In this document: positions 1 through 10,948 of the stretch, in pieces
How positions within the stretch are numbered: the stretch's first letter is position 1
How the letters are laid out: each line of letters begins with the position of its first letter
Assembly: GCF_016767715.1 (NCBI RefSeq)
Contig: NZ_CP050145.1
Location: forward strand, 3,534,001 to 3,598,000
Length of the DNA: 64,000 nt
Source of the DNA: Mycobacteroides chelonae
GTDB taxonomy: Bacteria > Actinomycetota > Actinomycetes > Mycobacteriales > Mycobacteriaceae
Direction: 5' to 3'
The notes under the pieces: generated by a model
What the model saw: the letters and a program-made list of their open reading frames with translations, nothing else
Databases searched by the model: none
Told to the model about the DNA's origin: nothing
Translations under genes and position numbers: made by a program

Positions 1-820
1 AGACCCGTCCCAAAACGGCCGCCACTTGCAGCGCCTCTCGACTTACTCCCCGCAGCCCAGAAAGTCGATCTGACACCAGAGATGCCAAACATGCTGGTGC
101 CATTATGGTTTCACCGGCGTAAGGATCAGGTTTCTCAGGCTTCAGCTTCGCCACACCGTGATTTGCCTCGATCGCGCCATCCTCTATCAGCCCCTGAATC
201 AGCTGCACCGTGACCTGCGGAGTGGCGTCAAAACACTCGCACAATCTCACCAGATCCTGACTGGGTTCCGCGTCGAGCAGATCACCGACAACTTCGGCAA
301 TCGCCGACTCAGATAACGCTCCCAGTGGCTGGAGCCACTCGGCTCGCCCATCTCGGCTCATCGCCTTGAAGAAATACCCGCCGAGATCATCCAAACCTCC
401 TGGCCTGAGCGCAAATTCCCACACCAACGGGACGCCTGCAAACCTATCAACCAAGCCCAACAACGCTTCCACGCTCGGGGTGTCGACCCATTGGAGATCA
501 TCGACCGCCACCAAAACCGGCCCCCGCCTGAGCAGATCCTTGATTTGAGACTCGAGCTGACAGGCTCGTGTCATCGAGGACTTCATGACGCGCGGCTTTT
601 CCGGGAGACCATCGATCACCGCGTAGCCGCGGCGGTCGGCCAACAACATTGACTCGAGCAGTAGCCGGCTCTTGCCGCTGCCGACCGGAGACTCCAGCAG
701 AAGTATCTTGCAGCGCCGCGTCTTTGCCGCAACATCCAGTATCTCGACGATGCGCCTTACGTGATCATTACGACCGCGCAACGGCCGCAATGATTGTGAA
801 CTCCATCTAACCTTCTCCAC
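1..820 (-). CDS. LAL-type AAA ATPase transcriptional regulator (5' part only)
   Basis: The reading frame opens at a GTG at 820 and runs off the left edge, so at least 273 residues are visible and the C-terminal part is missing. Residues 44-51 are a Walker A motif (SPVGSGKS) and residues 102-113 a Walker B motif (VLVAVDDLQWVD), followed by helical AAA/winged-helix sequence. This is the layout of large ATP-binding LuxR (LAL/MalT-like) regulators, whose LuxR DNA-binding domain would lie outside the window. RebR of the rebeccamycin cluster belongs to the same class. It lies directly downstream of the NRPS on the same strand with a 197-nt gap, so it is a good candidate for the cluster's activator. 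The LuxR domain itself is not seen. Confidence 0.8.
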   Translation of the reverse strand, partial: MEKVRWSSQSLRPLRGRNDHVRRIVEILDVAAKTRRCKILLLESPVGSGKSRLLLESMLLADRRGYAVIDGLPEKPRVMKSSMTRACQLESQIKDLLRRGPVLVAVDDLQWVDTPSVEALLGLVDRFAGVPLVWEFALRPGGLDDLGGYFFKAMSRDGRAEWLQPLGALSESAIAEVVGDLLDAEPSQDLVRLCECFDATPQVTVQLIQGLIEDGAIEANHGVAKLKPEKPDPYAGETIMAPACLASLVSDRLSGLRGVSREALQVAAVLGRV

Positions 821-910
821 CGCAACCTCTTGTCATGGTCAACTCGAATCAACAAGAACAAGGCTGCAATCCGCCCCACCCTACAGAAAGAGGCCATGAT
901 CAACCGTAAT

Positions 911-932
911 CGCAAAACCAGGAGCCTGGCTT
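911..932 (-). terminator. Possible weak terminator after the NRPS gene
   Basis: On the minus strand a CCAGG-CT-CCTGG hairpin (918-929) is followed by TTTTG. It lies about 90 nt past the NRPS stop and before the regulator start at 820. The stem is only 5 bp, so this is tentative. The rest of the 821-1017 gap shows nothing else clear. Confidence 0.35.
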
Positions 933-1017
933 AAAGCAAGTTAAGAAGACACTGCGCCATGCAATCAACTCAGCTGTGCACCTTGCCAACTCATCGAACA
1001 AGGGCTCGTGCCCTTCG

Positions 1018-4000
1018 TTACCTACTACTCACTGTTACGGCCAAACTGGACAGCACGTCAGCCCACAATTCGGCCAGCTCCTGCACCTCCCTCATCTCAA
1101 ACAACAACGTGGGAAATCCGAAATCCCCAATCATCCGGCCGTCGATCACAACCACGGTGATGTCCAGGGCCGCGGCGGCGGGCAGCCCGGGGTCTGGCAT
1201 GGATTCATACAGCCCCTCGACGATTGGCTTCCATGCACCGGCATCCTTTGTGTCGGTCTGCATTTGACCGAGATAGTTAAAGCAAATCCGGCCTGGCATT
1301 TCAGCAGGCAACTCCTGTGCGGTGTCTCGGTTCAGATACCGAAGTAGCCCATACCCAACACCGCCATCCGGGATACTTTGCACGCGCTGGGCGACGGCCA
1401 ATACCGCTGCGGCAATATCGCGACTACCTGCTGGATCTTCGTCCAAATGAATGCCGGATAAGTCAATCCGTAGTGGATATATCGAGTTAAACCACCCCAC
1501 CGTCCGCGATAGGTCCGCCCCCGCAAGCTCCTGACGACCATGGCCTATCAGCCGCAAAAGTACCGACGGCAGCACCACGCCTCTTCGGCCCTGCCACCGT
1601 GCCACGGCGACTGCCAACGCAGCCATCAAAATATCGCCAAGCTGAGGCTCCTCCCCTGCCAGCCCGGGGCCAAGAATTGCCGAAGTTGTTTCAGCGTCAA
1701 TAAATGTTTGCACTCGCTGGATTTTCGAGGTGGTGTCGACCGCCGGATCAAGCGCCCGAATCCCCGGCAGCGGATCTGGCCCCTCAAGCATCGATTTCCA
1801 CATCGCAAGCTCCGCCACCCGGGACGCCGAACTCGCCTCGGCACGCAAGGCATGCAACCAGGTTCGCATCGAGGTACCGCCCGCCGATAGGGCGAGCGGT
1901 CGTCCCGCCTCGATATCCGCCCACGCTGCCGCCAGGTCCTCCAGCACGATCCGTGAAGACACGCCATCGAAAATCAGGTGGTGCGCCACCAGCAACAAGC
2001 TGCCCTCACCGTCAGGTCCGCAGTCAAGCCATACCGCTCGGACCACGTTGCCCAAGAATGGGTTCAACTCGCTTACCGCCGCCTCCCAGACGCCTTCCGG
2101 AATACCTTGACCACTCTCGACTTGGACGCGGATCAGCAGCGCATCGACGTCTATCGAGCTCGCCGAACCCGCAACCATTCGCCATTCCTGTTGGGATCCC
2201 ACTTCTTTGCGGCACAACCGAGCGCGCATCATGGCGTGTTGTCCGATCACCGCAGTGAGCACTGACACAAGCGCGCGCCGATCGATGCCTCTAGGCAATC
2301 TGACCAGCGTGGAGAGATGGAAGCGGCCGCAACCATTGCCTCCCAACTCCATCAACCATTGGGCCGCAGGCGACAATTCCATCTCACCCACGTCTCCGCC
2401 GGAGACTTCCTGCAGGGCAGGGGTTTTTTCTCCACTCGTTATGAACTGAACCAACCGTCTTACCGTGCGCTTCTCGAGCACATCGCGTGACGTAAACACC
2501 ACGGGGATCCTGCGCGCCCGCGCCACGATCTGCGTCGAGAGAATGCTGTCCCCTCCCAGCGCGAAGAAGTCATCGTCGACGCCGACCCGATCCGCTCCGA
2601 GCACTTCAGCAAATACGCCGCTTAAGAGCCGCTCTGCTTCGGAGGTGGGAGCACGGTACCTGTCCTGCACCATCGACGGAGCGGGCAGTCCAGCACGATC
2701 CAGCTTTCCCGACGCGGTCAACGGCCACTCACTGAGCACCACGATCACCGACGGCGCCATATAGTCGGGCAGCCGTGCCGCGGCGAACTCACGCACGGCC
2801 TCGGCCAGGACACCAGCCATCGGCTTGTTCGACGTTGGTTTAGCAGAACGGCTCGAAGTACCGGGGACGTAGGCATCGACGATGCATCTGCCGTTCAACG
2901 CGGACGTCTGCACGAAGACGGCCTCCATGTAGCCGCGTCGCGCCGACCATGTGACCGCACACGAGTAGCCGCACTCGGCCGCCGCCGTGTGGAGATCTTC
3001 TGGCAACAGTCCTTCAGGCAGTCCATCAGCGGCGCTGCCCTCACGATCCCGTGGTGTCGCTAGGTCTTTCATATTTTTCGCAAGCTCGTCGACCGCCCGG
3101 ATTTCAGTCAACAAGCCCCGATGCGGAACAGCCAGCACTCGAACACATTCCATACCTTGCCCCAGGAGTAGCGACCGGATGGCATCTATATCGACGTACT
3201 CGACGTGCGCCGCCTTCTTCACGGAGACAGTTGGTTTGGGCATCTTATGTAGGACTACGTCATATCTGTAACGAGTCAGTTCGTTGATCGAGCTGCCCCG
3301 CTTGAGCTGGATGTCGTGCACAACGCCGGGGAACTCGTGAGCGATCTCGGAGAAGAAGTGCGGATCCACCAACAGTTCACGCTGATTCGACAATCGCCTC
3401 AGCACGCGCCGACGTACATCGCCCGAATGGCCATCACTTCCCCGTGCCAATTCCACCCCGGTCTCGAGTTCCCGCAGATATCTCAAACTTCGTACATCAC
3501 CGATGAACAGCGCACCGCCTGGCGCGAGTACCCGCAGGGCCCGATCAACAACACGCCGCAGGTAGTGCGCGCTGGGGAAGTACTGCACGACTGAGTTAAG
3601 TACGACGGTGTCAAAGTGTCCGGTGGCGTAGTCACTCAATTCGTCTGCCCCACCGGCGATAAGGTGGACACGCCCAGCCCAAGCCTCCTTCACATCACCC
3701 AGCCACCGCTCCAGGCGGGCCACAGTCACGGGCGAGAGATCCGAACCGCAGTAGACCTCACACAGGGGTGCGATCTTCGACAGAATCAGCCCCGAGCCAA
3801 CACCGATCTCCAATACTCGTCGCGGTCCGAGTTCACGAATGCGGTTCACTGTCATGTCACGCCATTCACGCATCTGATCCAACGGAATCGGAGCTCCCGT
3901 GTAGCTGCTATTCCAGCCTGTGAAGTCGTCTTCGGCCCCCAAGCCACGTCGGGACGGCTGATCTCGCGCCCCGTCGCCATACAGTTCGTCGTAGACGTCA

Positions 4001-6780
4001 CGCCAGCGATGTACTGTGTCGCGCTCGTGCCCCACGCCGAAGTCGCCTGCCGCCACGACGTATCCCACCAGCCTGTGATCTTTTGCTCGCCCCTCCGAAT
4101 GCGCTATCACCACGGCACGGTCGATGGCAGGATGATCCGTCAAGACGGCTTCTATCTCACCCGGTTCAATGCGCACTCCATGTAACTTCAGCTGAAAATC
4201 CTTGCGTCCCAAATATTCTAGGTTCCCTGATGCATCCCACCGCACCACATCGCCGGTGCGGTACATGCGCTCCCCCGCAGCGGTGGGGCAGGCCACGAAG
4301 CGCTGCGCAGTCAATCCCGGGCAGTTGACGTAGCCGCGCGCCAACTGCATTCCGGCGACATACAATTCACCCGGCACTCCTGGCGGCACCGGCCTCAGCC
4401 ATCCATCCAGCACGAAGAGCCGGGTACCCGCGACGGGTGCGCCTATCGATACCGTATCGGTATCTAACTCCGAAACTTGGTGCGAAGTAACATCAATGGT
4501 TGTTTCCGTGGGTCCATATAGGTTATGTATCTCGATGCCGGCCGCGCGTAGGCGGCTGGCCAGATCAGCCGGCAGCACTTCACCCGACGAGATGATCATC
4601 CGCACGCTCTGACAGGCCGATAGCTCAGCCTCGGCCGCGAACACCTCCAACACGGAAGGCACGAAGTGGGCAATCGTTACCTGCTCGGTGCATATGAGAG
4701 CCTCCAAGTAGGCATGATCGGTATGCCCATCTGGAGCGGCAATCACTACTCGCGCTCCAAATAAAATTGGCCACAACATCTCCCACACCGACACATCAAA
4801 AGTGGGAGGGGTTTTGTGCAACACCACATCACTGGAACTCATGTGGTATCGCGCTTGCATCCATCTCAGATGGGCAACGATGGCCGCATGATCGACCATT
4901 ACTCCCTTGGGCCTTCCGGTCGAACCAGAGGTGAAGATTATGTAGGCAATGTGACCCGGCCGAAGTGAGCACCTTCGATCGGCATCGACGACGGGGCGAT
5001 CGGAGAACTCCGACAGGTCAATCCTGTCGACCGCGATGACGGGGACAGATGCCGGCAACCCTCGGGTATGAGGGTCACTACTCCTGGTGAGAACAAGATG
5101 CGGTGCGGCCGCCTCTGCGATATGTGCATTGCGGTGTTCCGGCGACGCCGGATCGATGGGAAGGTAAGCGCCGCCTGCGACAATCACCGCGTACATACTC
5201 ACCAACATGTCCACCGAGCGCACCATCGCAACCGCCACGACGGTCTCGGGCCCAACACCCAGTTCGATCAACTGTCGAGCCAGCCTATTGACGCGGCGTG
5301 CGAACTCTCGGTACCTCCACGAAGTACCGTCGCTGCGGATCACCACCTCATCTACGTGAGTGGCCACTCGTCTTTGGAAGATCTCCCCGAGCGAGGAATC
5401 TTCGGGCAGAACGGCATCCTGCGCGAGCTCCTCGCCGTTGCCCCAGGTAAGTACCCGGCGCCGTTCCGCATCATCGAGTGTGTTGATCTTGCCGAGTGGG
5501 GTGTCGCCAGGGGCACTCAAGAACTCGCGCAGGTATCTCAAACACCGATCTAGCCGTTCCCCGATATCTGTCGCGGTGAAGAAGGCATCGTTCCCAATAA
5601 GGTTGATATGTAGGAGATTCTCGGGCCCAGATCGGTAGATGTCGAAATGCAGGTACTCGGTGTTCCCCGAGGTGAGAATCTCGTACTTGCCCATGGCCAC
5701 GCCCAACCGCACGATGTTGTCGGCCAAAAGTATGTTCACCGTGGGCCCGAATGCATTCCTCCCATATCCCACGGCACCGGCGTCGCGTCTTATGTCCTCG
5801 AACCGATACCGCGCATGCCGCAGACCGCTGGACACTGCGGAGGCGGCGGCTTTGATCAAACCGTCTCTGGTGACCGGGTACCCACAGTGGAGCGCGATCG
5901 GTATCGCGTTAGAGATCATCCCGCCGGAGAGTTTCAGCGCCGTGGTCCGCCGGCCGGCAACCGCAAGCGCCACTGTGCCCGTGTCCTGGCCTGACAGCAC
6001 TGATTCGAATCCGCAGAGCGCAGCCGTCAGGACCCTGGCAATGCTTGTGCCCGCCATCTCGGCAACAGCATCCAGCCTCACGCCTAGTTCTGCGCTAAGC
6101 CCGGCCTCTGCACGGTGCTCCAGCGTGCTGCGCGTCTCTGCCTCGTGATGATGTACTGCGATTTCTAGCTCGGCCGTGCGCTCGGCCCAGTAGGCACGGT
6201 CCTGTCCGAAATCTTCAGAATTCGTGTATTCCTGTTCCAGCGTAATGAGTTCTGACACCGAAAGGCCGCGATAGGGAGCTGGCTCTTCACCCTGAATCCT
6301 CGCCGAGTAGTGGTCGGCGATCCGGGCGGTGATCGCGAGGCCGCCGTAGCCGTCTATCACGGCATGATGGGACCGCACGTACCAAAAATAGTGATCCGGC
6401 CCCACCTTGATCAGCGCCCAGAGCGTGAGCGGATTACCCGTCATAGGGCGTGGTTCGGTGTAATCACGGCGCATCCACGAATACGCCGCAGCGACCGGGT
6501 CCGCCTCTTCGGTAAGGTCCACCCAAAGCGGATCTCTGCTGAGTCCTCGAGATAACCATTGATATGGGCGGCCCTCGTGTTCAGAGAATCTGATCACGTC
6601 GGCACCGGATGCCATAAGCTCGAAATTGCATGCCTGCGCGAGTAATAGAAAATCGACAGGGCCGGTGAGTTCTACGCAGTGAGCCACGTTGCCTGCGGAT
6701 CCGTCAGCAGGATCCACCGCCATCCACTGCTCGGATTGTGCGCGAGTGAGTTCCAGTCCCTTGAGACGTTGCGCATCCAT
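1018..6780 (-). CDS. Non-ribosomal peptide synthetase module C-A(Ser)-MT-PCP-E
   Basis: This 1920-residue protein is a single NRPS module. The C domain (about 10-430) has an intact HHAVIDG at 138-144. The A domain (from about 462) has [14 protein letters not shown] (613-626), NLYGPTETT (753-761) and YRTGDVVRW. An N/C-methyltransferase (about 925-1225; VLEIGVGSG at 989-997) is inserted between A8 and the PLTASGK core (1352-1358). The PCP has its serine at 1412 (LGGDS). The last domain is epimerase-like (about 1465-1915; HH at 1600-1601). Pocket residues read by alignment to GrsA are D-V-W-H-I-S-L-I-D-K, essentially the serine code. There is no thioesterase. The ATG overlaps the TGA of the upstream chromopyrrolate-synthase gene (TGATG), so the two are probably translationally coupled. 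The E-domain EGHGR glutamate is Ile1745, which casts doubt on epimerisation. Confidence 0.95.
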   Translation of the reverse strand: MDAQRLKGLELTRAQSEQWMAVDPADGSAGNVAHCVELTGPVDFLLLAQACNFELMASGADVIRFSEHEGRPYQWLSRGLSRDPLWVDLTEEADPVAAAYSWMRRDYTEPRPMTGNPLTLWALIKVGPDHYFWYVRSHHAVIDGYGGLAITARIADHYSARIQGEEPAPYRGLSVSELITLEQEYTNSEDFGQDRAYWAERTAELEIAVHHHEAETRSTLEHRAEAGLSAELGVRLDAVAEMAGTSIARVLTAALCGFESVLSGQDTGTVALAVAGRRTTALKLSGGMISNAIPIALHCGYPVTRDGLIKAAASAVSSGLRHARYRFEDIRRDAGAVGYGRNAFGPTVNILLADNIVRLGVAMGKYEILTSGNTEYLHFDIYRSGPENLLHINLIGNDAFFTATDIGERLDRCLRYLREFLSAPGDTPLGKINTLDDAERRRVLTWGNGEELAQDAVLPEDSSLGEIFQRRVATHVDEVVIRSDGTSWRYREFARRVNRLARQLIELGVGPETVVAVAMVRSVDMLVSMYAVIVAGGAYLPIDPASPEHRNAHIAEAAAPHLVLTRSSDPHTRGLPASVPVIAVDRIDLSEFSDRPVVDADRRCSLRPGHIAYIIFTSGSTGRPKGVMVDHAAIVAHLRWMQARYHMSSSDVVLHKTPPTFDVSVWEMLWPILFGARVVIAAPDGHTDHAYLEALICTEQVTIAHFVPSVLEVFAAEAELSACQSVRMIISSGEVLPADLASRLRAAGIEIHNLYGPTETTIDVTSHQVSELDTDTVSIGAPVAGTRLFVLDGWLRPVPPGVPGELYVAGMQLARGYVNCPGLTAQRFVACPTAAGERMYRTGDVVRWDASGNLEYLGRKDFQLKLHGVRIEPGEIEAVLTDHPAIDRAVVIAHSEGRAKDHRLVGYVVAAGDFGVGHERDTVHRWRDVYDELYGDGARDQPSRRGLGAEDDFTGWNSSYTGAPIPLDQMREWRDMTVNRIRELGPRRVLEIGVGSGLILSKIAPLCEVYCGSDLSPVTVARLERWLGDVKEAWAGRVHLIAGGADELSDYATGHFDTVVLNSVVQYFPSAHYLRRVVDRALRVLAPGGALFIGDVRSLRYLRELETGVELARGSDGHSGDVRRRVLRRLSNQRELLVDPHFFSEIAHEFPGVVHDIQLKRGSSINELTRYRYDVVLHKMPKPTVSVKKAAHVEYVDIDAIRSLLLGQGMECVRVLAVPHRGLLTEIRAVDELAKNMKDLATPRDREGSAADGLPEGLLPEDLHTAAAECGYSCAVTWSARRGYMEAVFVQTSALNGRCIVDAYVPGTSSRSAKPTSNKPMAGVLAEAVREFAAARLPDYMAPSVIVVLSEWPLTASGKLDRAGLPAPSMVQDRYRAPTSEAERLLSGVFAEVLGADRVGVDDDFFALGGDSILSTQIVARARRIPVVFTSRDVLEKRTVRRLVQFITSGEKTPALQEVSGGDVGEMELSPAAQWLMELGGNGCGRFHLSTLVRLPRGIDRRALVSVLTAVIGQHAMMRARLCRKEVGSQQEWRMVAGSASSIDVDALLIRVQVESGQGIPEGVWEAAVSELNPFLGNVVRAVWLDCGPDGEGSLLLVAHHLIFDGVSSRIVLEDLAAAWADIEAGRPLALSAGGTSMRTWLHALRAEASSASRVAELAMWKSMLEGPDPLPGIRALDPAVDTTSKIQRVQTFIDAETTSAILGPGLAGEEPQLGDILMAALAVAVARWQGRRGVVLPSVLLRLIGHGRQELAGADLSRTVGWFNSIYPLRIDLSGIHLDEDPAGSRDIAAAVLAVAQRVQSIPDGGVGYGLLRYLNRDTAQELPAEMPGRICFNYLGQMQTDTKDAGAWKPIVEGLYESMPDPGLPAAAALDITVVVIDGRMIGDFGFPTLLFEMREVQELAELWADVLSSLAVTVSSR

Positions 6781-9700
6781 CAGTGTTGGTCCCTTGCAAA
6801 GACGCGGAACTGTTCCCCGAGGAAGGTCAGAACGTCCGGCACGGCAACAGTCAATCCAGGACAGTCGCGAGCCAGCGTGGCGATTTCATCTGCTTCACGG
6901 GCCATGCATGCCATCGCGATTTCGGGGCGCGGAATGTACCGCGGATCACTTTCCAGCTCGAACGATGGCCCTGCGGTCTTTCCCGCCAGCCCGGATGGCA
7001 AGGTGACAATCAGCTCGCCCAATGGGCGCAGCACGGTGACCATTATGTCTAACGCCCAATTCATCACGGGAGATCGTCGCAAGTTGCCCGCGGGACAGTA
7101 GCCAAAGTGCTGCACCATGAGTTGCGCGGCCAACTGGTAGGAACGGTTGAACGCTGTCATCGCCACCCGCGCGGGCGCATTGGTGACATGGCACCTTGCG
7201 GCGTCCACAGTATGCAGTGTCGGATTGCGCAGCACCGGGTATGCCGGATTCCATGGAATACGTTCTGCTAGTGGCGTATTCATGCGTTCTTGGGCCAGCG
7301 ACGCAGAGATCCCGAGGAATGTCTCGAAGTGCGACTCTTCACCAGCGTTGGGCAATGCGATCCTTCCGCCCTCTCCGTGTTCGGTAACGAAGTCGATCGC
7401 GAATATCGCACTGGCAACATCGTCGACTTCCAACTGGTAATCCGGGTGGATTGCATTGACCGACTCACGCATGAAGAGGTGGTGTCCTCCCCCTCCTTGA
7501 TATTTCTTGGCCACCAAGACATCTGGCATTAGCTGAATCGCGGCCCGAATCGCAGCGTAAAGTTCACTCAATGAGCCGTATCGATAAGGTCTTTGCGGTG
7601 TGGGTCGATCACCCACCAAGCCAGGTACCAGCTCGTGCGGTCGTTCCAGTTCCACGAACCGCTCTACTGCAGTAAGCCCAAATGGTTCGAGAGACAATTC
7701 CAGTGGAGTCCAGAGCGTGCCATTCAGACGCCCGAAATCCAGCCGTGGTACCTGGAACGGCAAGCCCACTGCCATCCGGATGTTGTTGATGGCGAGGAAG
7801 TGAATCATCTCCTCCCTGGCCACGTTCATCAGGAGCCCCCGGTATCCGTTGTCCAGCGTCCCCGGCCCGCGGCCGCACGCCAGAGCGGACTGCACTTCCG
7901 TCCAAATTCCCTTTTCTACATAGCGTTTCGCAGCGTCGTGAGTAGGAATCGAGTAAGCCGCATAGAGGTACTGGATCATTACCGCCAGTTCAATCGACAA
8001 CGCCTGATCCAGGGCGGCGTGCAGTTCGTTACGTGTAGTGATCGGCTCGATGGGAACACGACGCCCAGTAGGGATAGGCGGAGTCTGACGCTTGGCCTCG
8101 CGCGCGAGGAAATACCTTTGCAACAAACGGATTTGAGGTGTACTTATATCGCGAGTCGACGGCATGAAGTAGGTTCGGTCGCGATGTGCCGGATCGCTGA
8201 CATGCCAGATGAGCCTGGCGTAGGGCTCAACCTTGAACTCATCAGCGAGGCTCAATACGTCTGTCCGCATGAACGAGTACAGCAGCTCGTAGTACGCGAA
8301 CACCTCTCGGTACAAGAGGTCAAAACTAATGGCGCTGTCATGCAAGTCGTCCAGGTACCAACGATCTGGGAGCACCCGTATTGAAATACTGCCCACGGTA
8401 GGCCAATAGCCCAGTTGGTCGTCATTGTCGTATGCGCCGCAAGCACTCTCCAACCCAGGCAGTGGCGCCCCTTCAGGCTGCAGCAGTACCCGCGTGGTGC
8501 CGGCACGGATGCCTTTCACCGTGACAACTCCAAAACCGTGGGCATCTGTGCCCACGGTGACGTTCGTCGTGTACCCGGCAGTGCCTGACCCACGTAGCGC
8601 GACGATCATTACATCTTCCGGACGTGCTCCAGGCGCTTGCGCCGCCGAATCCAGCGGCAGCGCCCGTGGGTTGAAGAATTGCCGGACGCCTATCGCCTGG
8701 GCGGCAGCGGGCTCTCCTCTGAAATACGAACGCACGGAAATATCAACGGCGAAGTCCTCGCCAGTGCGCGAGTTCGGATGTTCGAGGAACAAGCTCGCGT
8801 CGTCTGACTGCACCACCGTTTCGGCTTCTTCCAGCAATACCCGGCCGGCGCCGACGAATCGCAGAGCAGCATCCGGATTCTCCTGGCTTTTATCAAGCCT
8901 CGGAACAGTGAGAATTCCGGAGGTCAGGTGATAGTTGCTGTCGAGATAGGCTTTTCGCGGCACCACGGCGATGACTTCCCCCGCGGTTGTCTGCAGTTCG
9001 AAATCCCCCATATCGATCAATTCGTCAACACGGGTGACTGGCGGGTAGCCCTCTCGCGCACGTCGTCGCACGGCAGGAATCGCGGTAACCAGGTTCATTG
9101 TTACCTCTGAGCCCTCCACACGAACGCTCGCCATGTGAAGCAAAACATCCTCGCCGACGGCGCCCTGTGATCGCGGAGCAAGTAGTCGGCCCGCTGGGTA
9201 GGTCCGCAGCTCCGTGGCACGCCAAGGTCCAATTGTTCCGCGCAGCCCCCACCGATCAGGTGCGTCGGGAGCGACCGGAGCTTCCATTCCGGTCAACGCA
9301 AACTGGACCACAATGCCATCTGCCGCACCGGAATCGATCAATGCACGCAACGCAGCAAGGGCCGGTGAGGCCCCAGCGCCCTCCAGCCATTGCAGACCCT
9401 CGTCGCGGCCTATCGCGAACTGGAACAACGTGGAGCGCCGCAACCACTGCACAAGTGGATGACCACCGGCCTGGTCGAGGTGACGGGAGTTCTGCCAACG
9501 CGGAGGGCAGTATCCATTGACATCACCGGTCAGCAGATATCCGACATCATGGGAGCGGCCAAGGCGACCAAGGGCCAACTGGCCAATCATCAGTGTTGTG
9601 GTCCAGTTTGACGAAGGATCTACGTCGAAGACCCTTGCCCGATTGGCCGTGCTCGCCGTGTACTCGCAGTAGTGCCCCCAGAAGTCCACGTCTCGTCCGA

Positions 9701-10037
9701 CGAGAACGTCATCGGTATCCACCACACCTGACACCCGCTCGCAGGAAACCACTTTTGCGTCGATCCAAAAATGCCCGTTCCCACCGAAATTCCATCCCTT
9801 CAGGGTGTGAAATGGACCGTCGGCCTTCAACGCGCCCGAGTGATCGAATCGGCTGCCGCCGGCTTCCAGTAACTCGTCGTATTCCCGCGCCGGGCGCTCG
9901 AGTGGAAATGGACCGTCAAGAGTGAGTGGTTGGTTGGTAGCGAGATCCAACAGCCCGCTGCGCGGCCCGGTCGGCAGGCGTGTCACTGCGACACCTGCGA
10001 AATGCACTCTCGGCACGTTGAGCACGCTCATTGTCAA
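6780..10037 (-). CDS. Chromopyrrolate synthase, RebD/VioB family
   Basis: RebD, StaD and VioB are haem-containing enzymes that couple two indole-3-pyruvate imines, made from tryptophan by an amino-acid oxidase, into chromopyrrolic acid or its precursor. This 1085-residue protein follows VioB/RebD along its length. The N-terminus has an NVPRVHFAG start and an HYCEYT region. The C-terminal half has [16 protein letters not shown], then a ferritin-like segment with [17 protein letters not shown] (about 685-700) and [12 protein letters not shown] (about 743), and late [13 protein letters not shown]. It is slightly longer than RebD and VioB (about 1000 residues). It lies 18 nt after the methyltransferase gene and overlaps the NRPS start by one base. 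No VioE homologue is visible, and RebC and RebP homologues are present, so the chromopyrrolate/indolocarbazole branch is favoured over violacein. Confidence 0.93.
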   Translation of the reverse strand: MTMSVLNVPRVHFAGVAVTRLPTGPRSGLLDLATNQPLTLDGPFPLERPAREYDELLEAGGSRFDHSGALKADGPFHTLKGWNFGGNGHFWIDAKVVSCERVSGVVDTDDVLVGRDVDFWGHYCEYTASTANRARVFDVDPSSNWTTTLMIGQLALGRLGRSHDVGYLLTGDVNGYCPPRWQNSRHLDQAGGHPLVQWLRRSTLFQFAIGRDEGLQWLEGAGASPALAALRALIDSGAADGIVVQFALTGMEAPVAPDAPDRWGLRGTIGPWRATELRTYPAGRLLAPRSQGAVGEDVLLHMASVRVEGSEVTMNLVTAIPAVRRRAREGYPPVTRVDELIDMGDFELQTTAGEVIAVVPRKAYLDSNYHLTSGILTVPRLDKSQENPDAALRFVGAGRVLLEEAETVVQSDDASLFLEHPNSRTGEDFAVDISVRSYFRGEPAAAQAIGVRQFFNPRALPLDSAAQAPGARPEDVMIVALRGSGTAGYTTNVTVGTDAHGFGVVTVKGIRAGTTRVLLQPEGAPLPGLESACGAYDNDDQLGYWPTVGSISIRVLPDRWYLDDLHDSAISFDLLYREVFAYYELLYSFMRTDVLSLADEFKVEPYARLIWHVSDPAHRDRTYFMPSTRDISTPQIRLLQRYFLAREAKRQTPPIPTGRRVPIEPITTRNELHAALDQALSIELAVMIQYLYAAYSIPTHDAAKRYVEKGIWTEVQSALACGRGPGTLDNGYRGLLMNVAREEMIHFLAINNIRMAVGLPFQVPRLDFGRLNGTLWTPLELSLEPFGLTAVERFVELERPHELVPGLVGDRPTPQRPYRYGSLSELYAAIRAAIQLMPDVLVAKKYQGGGGHHLFMRESVNAIHPDYQLEVDDVASAIFAIDFVTEHGEGGRIALPNAGEESHFETFLGISASLAQERMNTPLAERIPWNPAYPVLRNPTLHTVDAARCHVTNAPARVAMTAFNRSYQLAAQLMVQHFGYCPAGNLRRSPVMNWALDIMVTVLRPLGELIVTLPSGLAGKTAGPSFELESDPRYIPRPEIAMACMAREADEIATLARDCPGLTVAVPDVLTFLGEQFRVFARDQH

Positions 10038-10055
10038 TGCACTCCGTTCCGGATC

Positions 10056-10775
10056 TCAGTCAGCGTCCCAGGCAGCTGCGACCAGAGTGGGTATCAGGTC
10101 ATGAGTGATGCGTACACCCGGTAGTACGGCGGTGTAGTCACGGAGAAACTCCGAAACGGTTTGCGGGGTAATCACTGATCTCATTTCCAGCCACCGCGGT
10201 TGCAGCATCATGCGCAGGGCAGAAGCCGCCAGCTCTGCACTTCCGGACGCCTCATAGACGATGCGGGCATTGTCGAAGGCATAGGAGTACGCGGCACCGG
10301 TGTCAGCGTCGCTATCCGGACGTGTGACATCGACAATCAACAGTCGTCCACCGGGCGCTACGAGTTCGCGCAGTCGGGGTAGCACCGTCGCCGCCGACCC
10401 CATGTGGAACACCGTGTTCACCGACATCACTAGATCGAATCGGCCATCAACATCTGGGGACAGCTCGAGCGCGCTGCGGCATTCGTAGCGGATAGGCACT
10501 CGGCTCTCTTTGACGGCCGCTAAATCGAGCATGCGCTGGGCGACGTCCACGCCCACCACATCGTCGTAATGTTCGGCCAGCATGACGCAGTTGTTGCCTG
10601 TGCCACAGCCTACGTCGAGTGCGCGCTTGCCTGCAGGGAGATGTTCGACCAGCCATGTACGAATCGGACTGGTACGTGCGTCCCTTACTGCCGTGAAGCT
10701 CTCGTACATCTCGGCGAGATCATCGAAGTACGGGGTCTCATCCGGAATCAAATCTTTGGGGTTACCAGCGGTCAT
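10056..10775 (-). CDS. Class I SAM-dependent methyltransferase (tailoring)
   Basis: This 239-residue protein has a UbiE-like Rossmann methyltransferase fold. Motif I is ALDVGCGTGNN (about residues 52-62), the acidic loop is VVGVD, and motif III is LLIVDVTRPD. It is the first gene of a minus-strand unit with the RebD-like and NRPS genes (18-nt gap), divergent from the monooxygenase at 10949. By context it probably N- or O-methylates the bisindole scaffold, as ClaM/AbeM or RebM enzymes do in related clusters. The acceptor atom cannot be told from sequence, and no glycosyltransferase is present that would suggest a sugar acceptor. Confidence 0.85.
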   Translation of the reverse strand: MTAGNPKDLIPDETPYFDDLAEMYESFTAVRDARTSPIRTWLVEHLPAGKRALDVGCGTGNNCVMLAEHYDDVVGVDVAQRMLDLAAVKESRVPIRYECRSALELSPDVDGRFDLVMSVNTVFHMGSAATVLPRLRELVAPGGRLLIVDVTRPDSDADTGAAYSYAFDNARIVYEASGSAELAASALRMMLQPRWLEMRSVITPQTVSEFLRDYTAVLPGVRITHDLIPTLVAAAWDAD

Positions 10776-10948
10776 ACCGCGAAGGTACTTCCGGCTTCAT
10801 CAGGCGGCACTGAGCTGAGTGCCATCGCAATAGAAACTATGCGTATGCGTGGTGTGTATCGCTTCACACGCAGGATGAGCCCCCGGCCAAGCATCGGAAT
10901 ACTGAAAAGTGCCGCAGGAATCCTCTTACTAGACAACAGGTTCAGCAG
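10776..10948. promoter_or_regulatory. Divergent promoter region inside the cluster
   Basis: This 173-nt gap separates the methyltransferase/RebD/NRPS unit (minus) from the FAD monooxygenase (plus). It contains an imperfect inverted repeat, TGCGTG near 10846 and CACACGCA at 10865-10872, which could bind a regulator. Just upstream, AGAAACTATGCGTATGC (10832-10848) recurs at 16780-16796 inside the oxidase gene. Promoter elements cannot be assigned with confidence. Confidence 0.4.

Noticed and set aside
6780..10037. Violacein pathway
   Set aside because: The RebD/VioB protein fits, but there is no VioE homologue, and RebC and RebP homologues are present.
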